DNA of 64,000 bases, taken from contig JBAMJV010007743.1 of the NCBI GenBank assembly GCA_037951105.1, positions 1 to 64,000 of the forward strand. The letters run 5' to 3'. A program made the position numbers and the translations under genes. The stretch is from Echinarachnius parma. Its lineage: Eukaryota > Echinodermata > Echinoidea > Clypeasteroida > Echinarachniidae. The notes under the pieces are model-generated. The model did not search any database. It was not told the origin of the DNA and worked only from the letters and a program-made list of their open reading frames with translations. The stretch's first letter is position 1. Each line of letters opens with the position of its first letter. Positions 21,579 to 33,480 of the stretch are shown piece by piece.

Positions 21579-22067
21579 TTAAACAGCAACACAATATATA
21601 GGAGTTGTTTTTTTACCACAGTGGCCATTTTGGGAAAGTTGAATAAAGACACATCAAGTTTTGGAAGCCTGATCCAAGATTTGGGTCACGCAAATGAGTG
21701 GAAATCATCAAATGACATGCATAGGAGCAATGCATTCTGGCAGCCATGAGGCTCACTCAACATTATACATTCCATGTATACACTTTCCACTCCTACTGGG
21801 TCCCCATTCATACCCCTGACCCAAAGAGCCCCTACAAATCATGAAGGAGCCCTAAAAATTACCAAAAATATGCAGGAATTACAGAAAGGACATAAATCAA
21901 TAAACTCTGGAATTCTATTTTCCCTAAGTTATTCCACTCATTCCTTCCCCAAGTTGTTCCACTTTGCTTTTTTCCAAAGATATTGCCTTCAAGTCAGAAC
22001 TTGATTTATGGTTCATCTCACCTCAACTTGCCTAACTTTCCCTGTTATAAACCAGTTTAATCTGATA

Positions 22068-22288
22068 TGTGACCGGCTATAGCAAAACCCAGCACTTGTC
22101 GGTAAAAATTTATTAGAAAGGCCTCATCACAAGCTTTCATTTGATGCTTTGTTCTAACTAATTGGTCAATAATTGGCAAAGATATGATTATTTCAATTTT
22201 ACCATCATAGGTCTTTAACACACATTGCGCCTTTTTCTTCAAAACATGAATTACTGACAAGTGCCGAGTTTTGCTATAGCAGGTCACA
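22068..22288. mobile_element. 221-bp TA-flanked MITE (TGTGACC ends)
   Basis: TA at 22066-22067 and 22289-22290. TGTGACC, CTATAGCAAAAC and CACTTGTC at the left are mirrored at the right. TA duplication is typical of Tc1/mariner-type MITEs. Confidence 0.82.
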
Positions 22289-22517
22289 TATGTCCTATTT
22301 CTTTTCTGACTTGCTCTGAGGAGTGGATAGGGATGACAAAGAAACTCTGAATTCTCCTAGCATAGCTTGTTCTACTTTCTGCTTGCCCAAATCTGACATC
22401 TATTGATGTGGAGGGGAGAGGAACATATATATGCCTTATATAGTCCTATCATAACTTTTCTTAACTTGTGCTTCCCAAATTCTGACATCTGATGCTGCAC
22501 AGGTGAGAAGAACAATA

Positions 22518-23046
22518 CAGGGTGGCCCAAAAAAAACGGAACGGGGCACTTCCCAAATTATAGTAACAAATGTATTGTGTCCATCGGATAGGGTGTCTTT
22601 TCAAATGAACAACGATACCAAGAACAGTCAATTTGGTCGTGTAGTTTTTGTTTTATGGCGCTGTGAGTGACACCATGTCAGGTTCTCTTTTTTGTCAATT
22701 TTTACCGAGCCAGTCCTTGATAGATCGCACGTACCGCCTTTCATATCGTTCAACGAGGCGCGCCATTGTTAGTGTGCACTCAGCCGTGTGCCGAGAGAAT
22801 GGGCGTGTTCGTTGAATGGTATTACGGGCAGGGGGTGCAATTTAACTGGCATTGACTAGGTACAAATTGACAAAAATAGGCACCTGACATGGTCTCACTC
22901 ACAGCGTCCTAAAACAAAAACTACACGACCAAACTTACTGTTCTTGGTATCGTTTTTCATTGGAAAAGACACCCTATCAAATGGACATAAATATGATGGT
23001 ACTATATTTTGGGAAGTGCCCCGTTCCGTTTTTTGGGGCCACCCTG
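22518..23046. mobile_element. 529-bp TA-flanked fold-back element (CAGGGTGGCC), copy 1
   Basis: TA at 22516-22517 and 23047-23048. The arms CAGGGTGGCCC ... CGGAACGGGGCACTTCCCAA mirror one another, and the inverted similarity continues through GTGTAGTTTTTGTTTTA almost to the centre. Copy 2 is 60851-61372. No transposase. Confidence 0.87.
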
Positions 23047-23262
23047 TATAGTCCTATCGTAGCACTATCAACATTCAGCTTGCCTAAATCTGACATCTAT
23101 TGCTGTGGAAGGGAGAGGAAGATATAAATGCCTTATATAGTCCTATCATAGCTTTACCAACATTCCGCTTGCCCAAATCCGCTTGCCCGCTTGCCCAAAT
23201 CTATTGCTGCGGAACTGTCCTATAGTGGCTTATCATACTTTCTGCGTGCCCTGACCCGACAT

Positions 23263-23468
23263 CTATTGCTGCTGAGCTGGAGGGGATGGTGATGATGATG
23301 CTGCTGCTCCTGCCGTACAGCAGATACAGCAGCACGTCAGGCCACAGATGATGTACACTACAGTCATGAGCCAGAAGGAGAAGAAGTAGAGAATGGGGTT
23401 GCAGTAGTTTACATTTTCAGGCTGTTCTGTCTCTACGATAGGGTAGATACTGTAGATCCACACATTGC
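23263..23468 (-). CDS. TMEM272-like gene, last exon
   Basis: Acceptor TTTTTGCAG before 23468; encodes GNVWIYSIYPIVETEQPENV, the fourth helix, the Cys cluster and the tail. This is the only copy of this exon that reads through to the helix. Confidence 0.9.
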
Positions 23469-26400
23469 CTGCAAAAAGGGGAAAAAATAAGAAGAATTAG
23501 TAGAGAACAAGGTTTCAGTAGTTTCCACTCTCTGGGTGTTCAGTCTCTACGATGGGGTAGATACTGTATATCCACACGTTGCCTGTAAAAAGAAGAGAAA
23601 ATAGAACCACAAACTAGATCAGCTCTTTCAGTACAATACCATATAAGTGAACTATAATCACGTGTTAGATATTTATACAGAGGATTTATAAGCAGCAGAA
23701 GAAATAGAGAATGAGATCGCTGAAGGTTCCATTCTCTGGGTGTTTGGTCTCAACGATCGGGTAGATACTGTCGATCCACACGTTGCCTGCAAAAAGAAGA
23801 GAAAATTGACCACAAATTATGATTTGCTCTTTTAATAAAATATCACATCTTCGTGTCTTTAACAAAGGTTAAACATCGTATAAATTTAGGGAAATAAATA
23901 AGAGTTAGGGAAAAGGATAGCAGTAGTTTTCATTCTCTGAGTGTTCAGAAAAACAAAAAGAGTGCCAATTCTATTTCCTTATTTACATATCAATGCAAAC
24001 GGAAGATAATTTTGTCTTTCATTACGTATGAACATAAAAGCTATGGAAGTTAGTCTTCTTGACACCCAGATTACCCTCTTTTTATTTTCGCAAAGGGGCA
24101 GTAATTAGAGTGATCACTTCAATGCCCCAGCAAGACAGTTATTGGGCAATCGTCCTGAAAGTGACCTCCTAAATCACTAAAATTACGAAGTACACAATAA
24201 TGAGCATGATTGTATGAAATGATTAATGCAATAACTTGTGTAATAGATTATGTTTCTGGTTCATTATGTTTGAACATAAAAGCTATGGAAGTTAGTCTTG
24301 ACACCCAGACCTTCTCCCTGCCACTTTTTGAGATGAATGTAGTTTCATCAAGCCTAACTTTTTAGTACAAGATTCTTATTGCTTCAAATAATTATAAAAT
24401 ATTCCTACATGGGTAATGTATAGAATCAGAAATTAGTTACAAAGAGTAGGACTTGAAGAAAATACATCCTTCTTAAAAAGCGGCCAAAGTCACCCTGGTT
24501 TACGGTAGGCCTACCTTTATTGCCCCCCCCCCCCCCCCCTCAAAATAGATTCTAAACCTACCAGTGATGAAGAAAACTATGAGAAAGCATCCAAGCAGCC
24601 TACTGAAGAAGCTCTCATATTCTTTGGGTTGTCTGACATCTTGTTCCGTTTCTTCTCTCTGCTGCCATCGTGACCTGAGGTCTGCCATGTTCTTCATGAT
24701 ATACACGGCCCCCATGATGATTAGAAAGATGGGGATTTTTTCCTGCGCTGGACAATCGTTGAAGTAGATGCAACCTGGAAAGGAATAATTAATACAATAC
24801 TGTTATCAACCATCATCACCATCTTCAGCTTCATCATCATCGTCGTCTTATCACCACCTTCATCATAATCATCCATGTCTTATCACTACCTTCATCATCA
24901 TCATCATTGTCTTACCACCACCTTCATCATCATCATGTTCATAGCATCATCATAGAATTGGCACACATGCAAACATTTGGCTGTTATGGAACAAACGACC
25001 TTGTTGTCTTTAAGTTTTGGTGATTAATTGCATTGTATATGAATTACACAACCCTTGCTAAGTGTTGGACATCTATTTAATATCAAACAACGGTACTAAG
25101 GCAAAAAAAAAAAAAATACATGTTTAGCGTCCCCGCCCGCTTCCTTTTTGGAGGCCGCCTGCTTTTTCTTTTTTTTCTTTTTTTTGTGAAAAATCCGAAA
25201 AAAATGTTAATTTCGTGATTTTTTTGGGGGAAAAAATGATTTTGAAAAAGATCGTACTTTTAATATAGACTCATTCGTTATTTTGGATAAATGGGTCAGT
25301 CGGCCATTTTGAAAAAAGTCGGCCATTTTGAAAAAAAAAAAAAAAGGGCCTCCTCCTTCCTTTTTTCAAAAGAGCAGGACGCTAAACATGTTTTTTTTTT
25401 ATATTGCCTAAAACATATAAGCATGGGTTGTGGTCCCCTTTAAAGTTGGTGCACACATCTACAAAGACATGACTGCCACAAGTTACATGCAACTCTACAA
25501 TTAAAGGTCTGTGAATAATTGTAGTGAACTTCCATTTCATAGGTATTAGCTGAGATAAAATACCATAAATTAATTTGAGTAATTTATAAAATTATTTGCC
25601 TGAACTTACCAATCACGATCATGGTCACTGGAATGGCTAGTACTATCAGCATGAATATTGTGACGCAAACTGTAAGGACAAAACAGAGTCAGAGATGAAT
25701 AGATTAAGCAATACACAAACTAAAAGGAAGAAAGAACACAAATCAAATGTGGGTGTTGTAATGGAATAGTGATCACGTACATGAAGATTTAACTCTATCA
25801 AAATTGATACGACTAGTTTTATGCTCACAATATTTGGAGTTTATTTACCCTCTTTCTACATGTATTTCCCCAAAAGTTGTAATCTTTACTTAATATTTTA
25901 CTGCAAGTTGATAGTTTCATGTTTTATGACGTCATAAAAATATATTTGTAGAATTTCTCAATTTGAACTTCATTTTCTGAAAGAGCATCAAAAATAATGT
26001 CCAAACGTCGAGAATCAATTGAATATGTAAAGTATTGGCTGAGTTATGGCCATCCGAATGATTTTTTTTCCCAATCTATAAGGCAATCAGTGTTATAGTG
26101 CTCTGGTTCCTAACTTTATGAAATTGCAAAATCTAGTAGGGATCAATGATTTGATAAGGTACATACATGTGTTTAGAATCAGCTTGACAATCTTCTTGAC
26201 GTATTCCAGAACTCCTGTCGATTCCTTTCTCGCATCCTGCATCTGTCCATAGATGGAGCTGTAAGATGGAGGTGCATCTGTCAACAACAAAAACACAATA
26301 AGTTTTTTCAAGGCCATTCTATATTTGTGATAGGTTTGATTGGCATCTAGGGTGAATTTAAATTTGTTACAATAACAATTTGAGATTGGGCACTCTGCAT

Positions 26401-28678
26401 CATTGAATCCAACTTTTAATGCCCTCGATTCTCGATGTCTCAATTCTATTTCCTATTATATAAAAGAAAAATGCTTTAAATGAATAGTATAATGTGTATT
26501 AGTATCTAGGATGACCATGGCTCTTTACCATCTTTGATGGATTTAGGATGGTGATGGCGATACATCGGCTGCCATACTGACTTAATTTTGTTACAAGTAC
26601 CACATGCTGGCAGTGGATAGCCATTCATTTTGTCTTCCTTTATTCTCTAGACATTGACAATTATGACTCAAAACATATTTCCAGCTGAACAATTAATCAT
26701 AGTTATGGGTTTGATTCACAGCTGTGATACATGTGTTCTTCATCAAGATACTTTATCCACATTTGCTGCTCTCGAGACCAGGGCCCCGTTGCAGAAAGAC
26801 ATATACCGATTGTAAGTCCGATCATCCAATCAGATTTGCGCATTTAGAACACATGATCTGACTTACAATTTGATTATCTCTTTCTGCAACAGGGCCCTGG
26901 TATAGTAAATGGGTACTTGGCAGGAATGTATTCTTTGAAATGCCCGAGCTCTTAAATAAGGCTGGTCGGCTAAAGCCACTTAGGTAATAATGCCCTGAGT
27001 GCTTTGAGACTAAACTGTAATTAAGCCAGGACTCACCCTTAACAGTGGCCCGGGTGCCAATGTCCACCTGAAATATCATTTTGCAACTAGAAAGGGGCTA
27101 GCGACTCTGTATTGGCCAACAACAAATTAGTATCTACATCACACAAGTCTATGGTGAGAGTATAACTGATGTTACATAACCTAACCCTAACCTGAAAGAA
27201 AAGCTTACGTGAGAGCCCTGCAAGCGCTATATCTAAAAATGGGCAATTATTAGTATCATAAGCTGTGCAAAGTATACCTTTTGCTGCATCATCGTAGGAT
27301 GGAGGTGGGGCTAAATTTGCCGTACTGGCAGCTGTGCTGGCGGGCTCACTTGCACCATATGCCGGTGGTGGGTAGTCGTTTATGCCTATTTCGACATCCT
27401 GCAACAGAACAAGAGACAAATAATACACATTTATGGCAAACGTGTTGTGAACACTGAATGACATATTGCTGCAGAGTACAGTGATGCTGATGGTCTAGCC
27501 TGTTACATATGTGATTATGTCAGATGCTACGATCTTCACTGGCACTGGCGCTAAAGCCTAAATTGCTAAAAAAAAAATGTCAATATTTACAAATTACAGG
27601 TTTTTTACCCATCCAAACTCAATCAACAGATTATGAATATTAGAGCCAAATCAAAGCCTTAAAAATGCTTATAATTCTTTTTAAAGGTCCAACGTTTGTA
27701 TTCACGAAAAATGTTAATTAATTCAAACTCAAATGTAAAAGGTAACTTTATTTTAATGTATGTCTTGAGTCTTGACTTGACTCGAGTCTCAACTTTATTT
27801 CGGACTGTTTAGAAATTAAATCTTGTATGTATGATTTATTTTATGTTTCTTGCTGGCAAAAAACAGTCAGAATGTAATGTATATCTTCGACTCAGAACGT
27901 TTGTGAAGCATTATGAAGAAAAAAAATGTTCGAATGATAAATGTTAGACCTACATCATACATGTCTTATACATACATGTACATACAAACGTTCTGCTGAA
28001 CTAGATAGTCAGGGTATTACCGAACGTGTCATATTACCGGACATGCAAATTCACATAGGAAAAATGTTCAAATTTTGAAAGTTGAATTTGATAGTCGGCA
28101 TTAACGGAGGATAATAAATAGATGTTCAGCAAACAATTTCCATCATTTCCCGAAGAAAATAAGCGTCCTGAGACGTTTTACGCGCGTTTTGCCGCGCACC
28201 TGTGGCAGCGCGCATGTCAATGACATTCCCATGCAAATCATTCACGTTCGGTAATACAACACAAAATTTTGCGTCGGGAAGAGGCTTCTTTTTTGGAAGG
28301 GTTTACAAGAAAATTGATTTGGAGAAAAATTGGTAAATTCTTGAAGATATTTTACATCAAATGTGTTCTTTATGAGTTTATGCAGCTGCTCGTATAATTT
28401 CCACTTTGATTTTGTGCATCTAATGTTTGTTTTGTGCCGTCAAACTATCGGTATCCCTTTCCGCCTTTGGCCTTAATCTGTTAATAGAGCACAGTCTCAT
28501 ACTATCTCGTGCATTCCCAACATAAAATTCAATACGTGGGACTGGTTTGCATAACTTTTCACACCCAAGCCAAGGATAAGCCTTAGTCTTTGCCTTTATT
28601 CAACTCACTATCGACCATAAAAATAAGTACAAATTATATTCTGCATACCTGAGCTTCCATTCCATGATTTGTAGCCAT
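23263..28678 (-). CDS. TMEM272-like four-pass membrane protein
   Basis: CDS = complement of 28678-28649, 27398-27278, 26277-26167, 25669-25610, 24774-24562 and 23468-23263; 741 nt, 246 codons plus TAG. Every junction is GT-AG and every phase matches. The cytosolic N-terminus has three PPxY motifs: PPAY (21-24), PPSY (42-45) and PPSY (53-56). Then PPSYSSIYGQMQDARKES leads to the first membrane helix (about 86-108, ILNTFCVTIFMLIVLAIPVT). GCIYFNDCP and a second helix (IPIFLIIMGAVYIM) follow, then a charged loop, a third helix (LLGCFLIVFFITG) and a fourth in YFFSFWLMTVVYIICGL. A CCCICC cluster and a Ser/Pro/Gln tail end the protein. This order matches the TMEM272 family of uncharacterised membrane proteins. 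PPxY motifs bind WW domains of Nedd4-type ubiquitin ligases in other proteins; that is inference here. The start ATG is the first in its exon. Confidence 0.9.
23520..23585 (-). pseudogene. Partial duplicate of the last TMEM272-like exon (copy 2)
   Basis: Minus strand: a TTTTTACAG acceptor, then a sequence encoding GNVWIYSIYPIVETEHPESG, NY and a stop in the same phase as the real exon. The fourth helix is lost. It could act as an alternative terminal exon giving a shortened protein, or be a relic. Confidence 0.7.
23685..23786 (-). pseudogene. Partial duplicate of the last TMEM272-like exon (copy 3)
   Basis: Minus strand: acceptor TTTTTGCAG, then GNVWIDSIYPIVETKHPENG, followed by TFSDLILYFFCCL and a stop. 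The phase is preserved and part of the helix (LILYFF) is kept before truncation. A further trace lies at about 23915-23950. Confidence 0.7.
24562..24774 (-). CDS. TMEM272-like gene, exon 5
   Basis: Acceptor CTTTCCAG, donor GTAGGT. Encodes GCIYFNDCPAQ through the second helix, the Arg/Glu-rich loop and most of the third helix. A C run of 17 (24523-24539) lies 22 bp into the intron. Confidence 0.9.
24790..24960. repeat. Imperfect CAT/CAC trinucleotide cluster in intron
   Basis: Runs of ATCATC/CACCAC with a longer period (TCTTATCACCACCTTCATCA recurs). Confidence 0.8.
25097..25411. mobile_element. Fold-back element in TMEM272-like intron
   Basis: ATACATGTTTAGCGTCC near 25116 and GGACGCTAAACATG near 25377 are inverted. 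The outer ends TAAGGCAA and TTGCCTAA also mirror. The interior is A/T and G/A-rich simple sequence; 5' limit approximate. Confidence 0.65.
25610..25669 (-). CDS. TMEM272-like gene, exon 4
   Basis: 60 bp encoding the first membrane helix (CVTIFMLIVLAIPVTMIVI); acceptor CTTACAG, donor GTAAGT. Confidence 0.9.
26167..26277 (-). CDS. TMEM272-like gene, exon 3
   Basis: Encodes the family signature APPSYSSIYGQMQDARKEST and the amphipathic run VLEYVKKIVKLILNT; acceptor TTGACAG, donor GTATGT. Confidence 0.9.
26779..26900. mobile_element. 122-bp MITE (CCAGGGCCCCGTTGCAGAAA ends)
   Basis: The left end is mirrored by TCTTTCTGCAACAGGGCCCTGG at 26879-26900. ATTGTAAGTC and GACTTACAAT continue the inverted match inward. 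It lies in a TMEM272-like intron. Confidence 0.87.
27278..27398 (-). CDS. TMEM272-like gene, exon 2
   Basis: Encodes the Pro/Ala/Ser-rich segment with PPPAY and PPPSY; acceptor CTGTTGCAG, donor GTATAC. Confidence 0.88.
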
Positions 28679-28702
28679 ATCTGAGGCCTGCCTGTTTGTC
28701 GT
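28649..28702 (-). CDS. TMEM272-like gene, first coding exon (ATG at 28678)
   Basis: The exon starts at 28702 after CCTTACAG. The first 24 nt are 5' UTR, then ATG and ten codons (MATNHGMEAQ) before GTATGC. The acceptor shows that a further, non-coding exon must lie upstream (above 28702); it was not located. Confidence 0.8.
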
Positions 28703-28756
28703 CTGTAAGGAATCAAAATGTCATTAAATTATGTTCGATTCGCACGTAGTTGTTAT

Positions 28757-30043
28757 GCCTCGGTCACACCTTTGCGTATGTTGCTGCGTATATATTGCTG
28801 CGCTAGACGGGGTATACAACGGCAGTGTTGGAGTCATACTTCTATGGGTATATCAATACGCAGCCTGTACCTTACCCCGCAATACCAAAGACTTGGCAAT
28901 ACGCAGCGATTTTGAAGTTTGCAGTCACACTATTGCGTATGTAGCTCGTATGCCGCTCGTACTGCCTACGGATGCCTATGGTTGCCTATTGTCACGCTTT
29001 AGCTCGCTGTTGCTCGAAGCAGTACGATTCAATACGCGGTGTGCTCGCCACATTGCGTATGGAACTCGTTCTTTGCTCGCTTGCCGCTCGCTAGCCGCTC
29101 GCACCAGTTGGTATCGTTGCGTCTCACTGCGTATTCGCTCGCTTTAGCTCGACTGCCGTTCGTACTGTTACGTGCCAACTCGATCTGAAGCGTATCAGCT
29201 CGTTCGGGCTGTGGTGGTATATATACAAACTGGTCATTTTACGGGTCCTGCTAGGCAGCCAATCGTAGTGCTAGCGAGCTAAAGCGAGCGGGAACCAGCG
29301 AGAGCGAGCTAAAGCGAAAGTAGCCTTTAACAAGGCTTCGTGTCTCAAACAAGCAATGGCTGTGCTGCATGCAAGATCAGGAACGACTGAACGCCTGATG
29401 GAGGCTATCTGGCAAAATGATGAATTCACGTGCGATCCCCTCCAAGAGAGTGTGCATTGTAGTCGCGCTGTCCAGTCGTTCCTTGCATTCAACTCAGTTC
29501 AGACGAGACAGGCTTGTCAAAAGACTATTTAGCGAAAGGCGCACGAGCTAGACTCGCAGCATAGCGAGTGGCACACGAGCGAGACTCGCAGCAAAGCGAG
29601 CGGCCATCGCAGTGATTCGTGTTGCTAGGAGCGGTGTGCGAGCAACAGCGCAACAATATGCGCAATCATGCGAACGACAACGAGCTACAGCGAGGTAAAT
29701 CGTGTGGGAAACGCAGCTATACGCAGTGACACGCGCTCCAAAAAATGAGTTGCGAATGATTGCGTATACCTGCGCTAAGGTCACTCGCTGTCGCTCGCTG
29801 TTGCTCGCATTCACTGGTTGTCACTCGCTCCCGCTCGTATGCAATTTGACCTTGCGTTTGCTTGCGAGAGTTTAGAAAATTTTAAAACATGCGAGCGACA
29901 TACGCAGGCCCCTGCGCTAGTCTGCGTATTGAGTACGTAGTGAGCTCGCATCATTGCGCTTTATTGGGTGTATCTGCGTATGTCTGCGTTCGAGCAATAC
30001 GCAGCAATACGCAAGCCCAATACGCAAAGGTGTGACCGAGGCA
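28757..30043. mobile_element. 1.3-kb GC-rich fold-back element
   Basis: The ends TGCCTCGGTCACACCTTTGC and GCAAAGGTGTGACCGAGGCA are exact inverted repeats for 24 bp. The interior is made of two interspersed motif sets, GCTCG/CGAGC and TACGCA/TGCGTA, repeated dozens of times and broadly mirrored about the centre. Several long open frames across it are compositional. No clear target duplication. It lies just 5' of the first located TMEM272-like exon. Confidence 0.85.
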
Positions 30044-30089
30044 AACGTCGCGTCGCGGTGACCTGCAATTATCGCGAATTACCGCGAAT

Positions 30090-30420
30090 TACCGCGAACT
30101 ACCGGTAATTTGTATCTTTTAACCCCTGATTCTATGTGGCCAGTTCTGGCATAATTATGCTTTCTGGCATAATTTTGACCCTTTTGGCATCTGGCATTAT
30201 GCCTGGCATAATTTTACGAATTTTACGAATAATTTTACGAATTCTGGCATAATTTGACTCTTTTAGCATAATTCTGGCTCGAAGATCCTGGTCTCGGCCT
30301 CGGAATTTGTGTAAAAATCCTGGTCTCGCATTGAAAATTTGGGACTGGACCTGGTCTCGGTCTCAAAAACGTCGAAAATTCTCAGTCTAGGCTGCGAAAA
30401 ATTTCTACGACTACGACTTC
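30090..30420 (-). repeat. Degenerate short tandem repeats: CTGGCATAATTTT and TCCTGGTCTCG
   Basis: TCTGGCATAAT recurs at about 30143, 30163 and 30244, with variants between. CCTGGTCTCG recurs at about 30288, 30318 and 30349. Non-coding low-order repeats. Confidence 0.7.
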
Positions 30421-30834
30421 TATGATTTATTGTGGTCCAGTTATTTAATTGTAATACAAGATGCATTTACATTTTCTGTCACGAATCATGGTTGTTCTTC
30501 ATTATGTTTATTCTAACCATGTTCGAACATGCATTAATTTGAATCTAGGAATCTAGTAACATTGCCAAAATCCACGCCATTTACTTAGAACGATATAGAC
30601 TAGATGTGCTCACAAACCCCATTGTATTTGTATTACCAATAGAAACAAGGATCAGGATTATTTTGTTAAAAAGATATGTGTAATTAAATTAGTGTTCGGA
30701 TCTGGAATTCTCTAGTGGAGAAAATCAACTGTTTACAAATTCGGTGCAATGAGTTAGTGAATATCACTTTGTATTTTCGCTCATGTCTTGGTCATATGAC
30801 ACTGTCTTATTATTTACCCATGGGCGTCGATCAT

Positions 30835-30909
30835 GGGGGGGGGGGGGGGATGGGGGGATATATCCCCCCCCCCCCCATATTTCAGGCGGGGGGGGGGGGG
30901 GGGGGGGGG
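30835..30909. repeat. G15, C13 and G22 homopolymers in one short repeat
   Basis: G15 (30835-30849), C13 (30864-30876) and G22 (30888-30909) follow the sequence GGGCGTCGATCA. The Gly/Pro-rich frames here are artefacts. Confidence 0.9.
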
Positions 30910-31019
30910 TGGCCTGTATTATTATCCCCCCAATATTTGGGATTCAAAAATATATAATAACATTAAAATAAAGGAGCATTGCCCCCTCTCATTCATAATG
31001 GATGTGAAAGCAGTGTTAC

Positions 31020-31640
31020 TATAGTCTTCTTTAAACCACTTTTTGATAGTTCTAAACTGCCCAAATCCAAATTCTTCCGAGGGCTGCGCCCCCTAGAACC
31101 CCCATTAAGGTTATTTGACCCAGTCCCGGCCCTGTAGGCTACTCATTGAATAGTTTTGTTCAGGAAGTCTTCTCTCTTGGCACACTTTCAGGCGATTATG
31201 GCCCGCATGTGCGTCGGCGCTTCGCTCGCTAAAATTGAGCTAACTATTAAATAGTTAACTGTATTTCCTATTAACATAATTATAGACAACATCTTTATTT
31301 CTGGATATTACAATTCCCAAAGCTTCCGGGGTTCCGCCCCTGGACCCCCAAGAAGCTTCCCAATGTGGGTATCCCGTGACTTATTCTATTCAGGGATCCA
31401 TCAGAATGATTGCAATCTATGTATCTATCAGGCTAAAGTTCATCCATACTTTGACAAAGCCCTCCTCATAACATGATGCTTGCAATGTGCACTTAATAAT
31501 ATTCCAATTTCTAAACAGCTAAATCAAAAGCTTTTGGGGCCCCCTACCCCCCCCCCCCCCCCCTCAGTCATAAAAAACCCGGGCACGCTGCTGGGTTGTT
31601 GCTTCGCTCCCTCGCCAGAGATGGTCAAAATGACGTATCA

Positions 31641-31683
<43 letters not shown>

Positions 31684-33480
31684 CAAGAAGAAATCGACAC
31701 CCTTGTTAATTTTCACATATCACCCAGTGAACATATTATCAGGTCACAGAAATACACATTTTATCAATCCTTCGTTAGTTGTTGTACATTTCAATAATAA
31801 AAGTTATTAGATCCCTTTAACAGCTAGTGCTCGTATTTTTAGTATTTTACTGATTCATGAGGCTCATTCATAGAAGTAAATGACATGACATCTTCTTTGT
31901 AGCCGTTTTAAATCAATCATAGAGGCATATGCTGCTTAAAAGTATAATACAGAGGAGATATAATAAAATCAATATCATCTGCCCGGCTATAATGAATTGC
32001 AGCTCATGATCGATCATTATATATAGTTTGAACAATGCAGTACGCCAAGCAGGTGCGAGCTCCGCCCCGCCTAAACACCAGTCAACAATGTATAATTAAT
32101 GTGATGCTAAATGTTCAATCAATTTCACATTGTTGATTGAAACGATCATGGTATAATTATTAGGAAGGAACTAATGAATTTCACCTGACTACTTGTTTCG
32201 GTAAAAAATGGTACGACGCGCATAATAGGTGTAATCAATATTCTAATAATAGACATGCTTTTATTCCATAATGTCCTTTTGGGCATTTAGCTGCAGAGAT
32301 CTTCAATGGTGTAGTAAAAGTGGTGGCGATTCCAACCATATGTGGTGTAATTTGCCTTAAATGTCCTCTTGTTGGAACAATCAAGGATATATATATATAT
32401 TTCATTTATTTATTTTATTTTTTATTTTGTTGTTTGGGGGGGGGGGGGGGGGGGCTTGAGATCACATCAACAAAAACTGGTCTGTACACACCAGCCTAAG
32501 CCCGGTACATACCCTTGACCATGACCCAACGCGTAGAAAATGTGATTTGTATAGTGCCGCTATTTTGCATGTGCTTCCCAAAATAACGCTTACTTTTGAC
32601 CCCCCTGCATACAAATTAAGTTATTTCAAACATTTTATAGAAACAAAAGTCACAGCTTCAAGGAAGTTTCTGGTCAACACTATAAAGAAGACTTATAATA
32701 TATTCGTTCATTTAAATTGTCGGAGATCATAACGAACATCCTGCAGTGTGTGATCATGATGATTGACGGGTTTCGCACATTTTTAGTTTTAAAGTGACGT
32801 TACTTGTTATCGTGCTTGCAAAAGAAACGATTAGCCAACAAAACGTTTGGATACAAAATATTACATTTTTGTATAACTCGATCAAACTGTTTAAAGTAAA
32901 AAAAAAAAAAAAAAACGATTGCAAATAAAATATCAGTCTCTGATCTCCCAGTCACATTTATATTCCACTGCATCGTTTAATTCTATAATATTTAAGAGAA
33001 TGTATTTTTAACTTCTTAAATAGTGACGTAATACTTGAATTCCGTCTCCTCCTCCGAATATTGACGCTTTCAAGTATGGACAATCTCTTAATCTCTCCGC
33101 TCTTCGTCCATTCACGAAGGGCTGTCTATCAATCAGCGTGTTGCCAACACAGTCCAACTTCTCATGCAGATTTCACTCATCATCTTCAGTATTGCTGCAT
33201 TGTGTATAACGGGCAATAAAGTGGAGATAATACGGATTTATATCGTCTGTTTAGGGTGAAGTCGGCATTCAACCAGGGGATATAAAACATTATGAAGGTG
33301 ATAAGAGAAAAGCCGTGAAATTATTTCCGTTAATCGGGGTGATTTGGTGTTAAATTGACGCGGCTGTATGACTCAATAACTACTCGCCAGCGCTTTGATT
33401 CGATATTACCTTAAATTGATTACACATTTGTCATGGAAACCTGAGGTTTGATTGCTGGATATTATTTTGAACGCAGAATT
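31020..33480. other. No gene seen; poly-C repeats and scattered repeat pieces
   Basis: C17 at 31547-31563, C37 at 31642-31678 and G19 at 32436-32454. TTCCGGGGTTCCGCCCCTGG at about 31325 and GCTTCGCTCCCTC at 31601 are repeat signatures. TAGATCCCTTTAA at about 31808 is an end of the TAGTAACTTTG family. The 33000-33480 part may hold the promoter of the next gene. Confidence 0.5.

Noticed and set aside
28718-29814. Several 60-140 codon frames on both strands
   Set aside because: They lie in a fold-back element made of GCTCG/TACGCA repeats; open frames follow from base composition.
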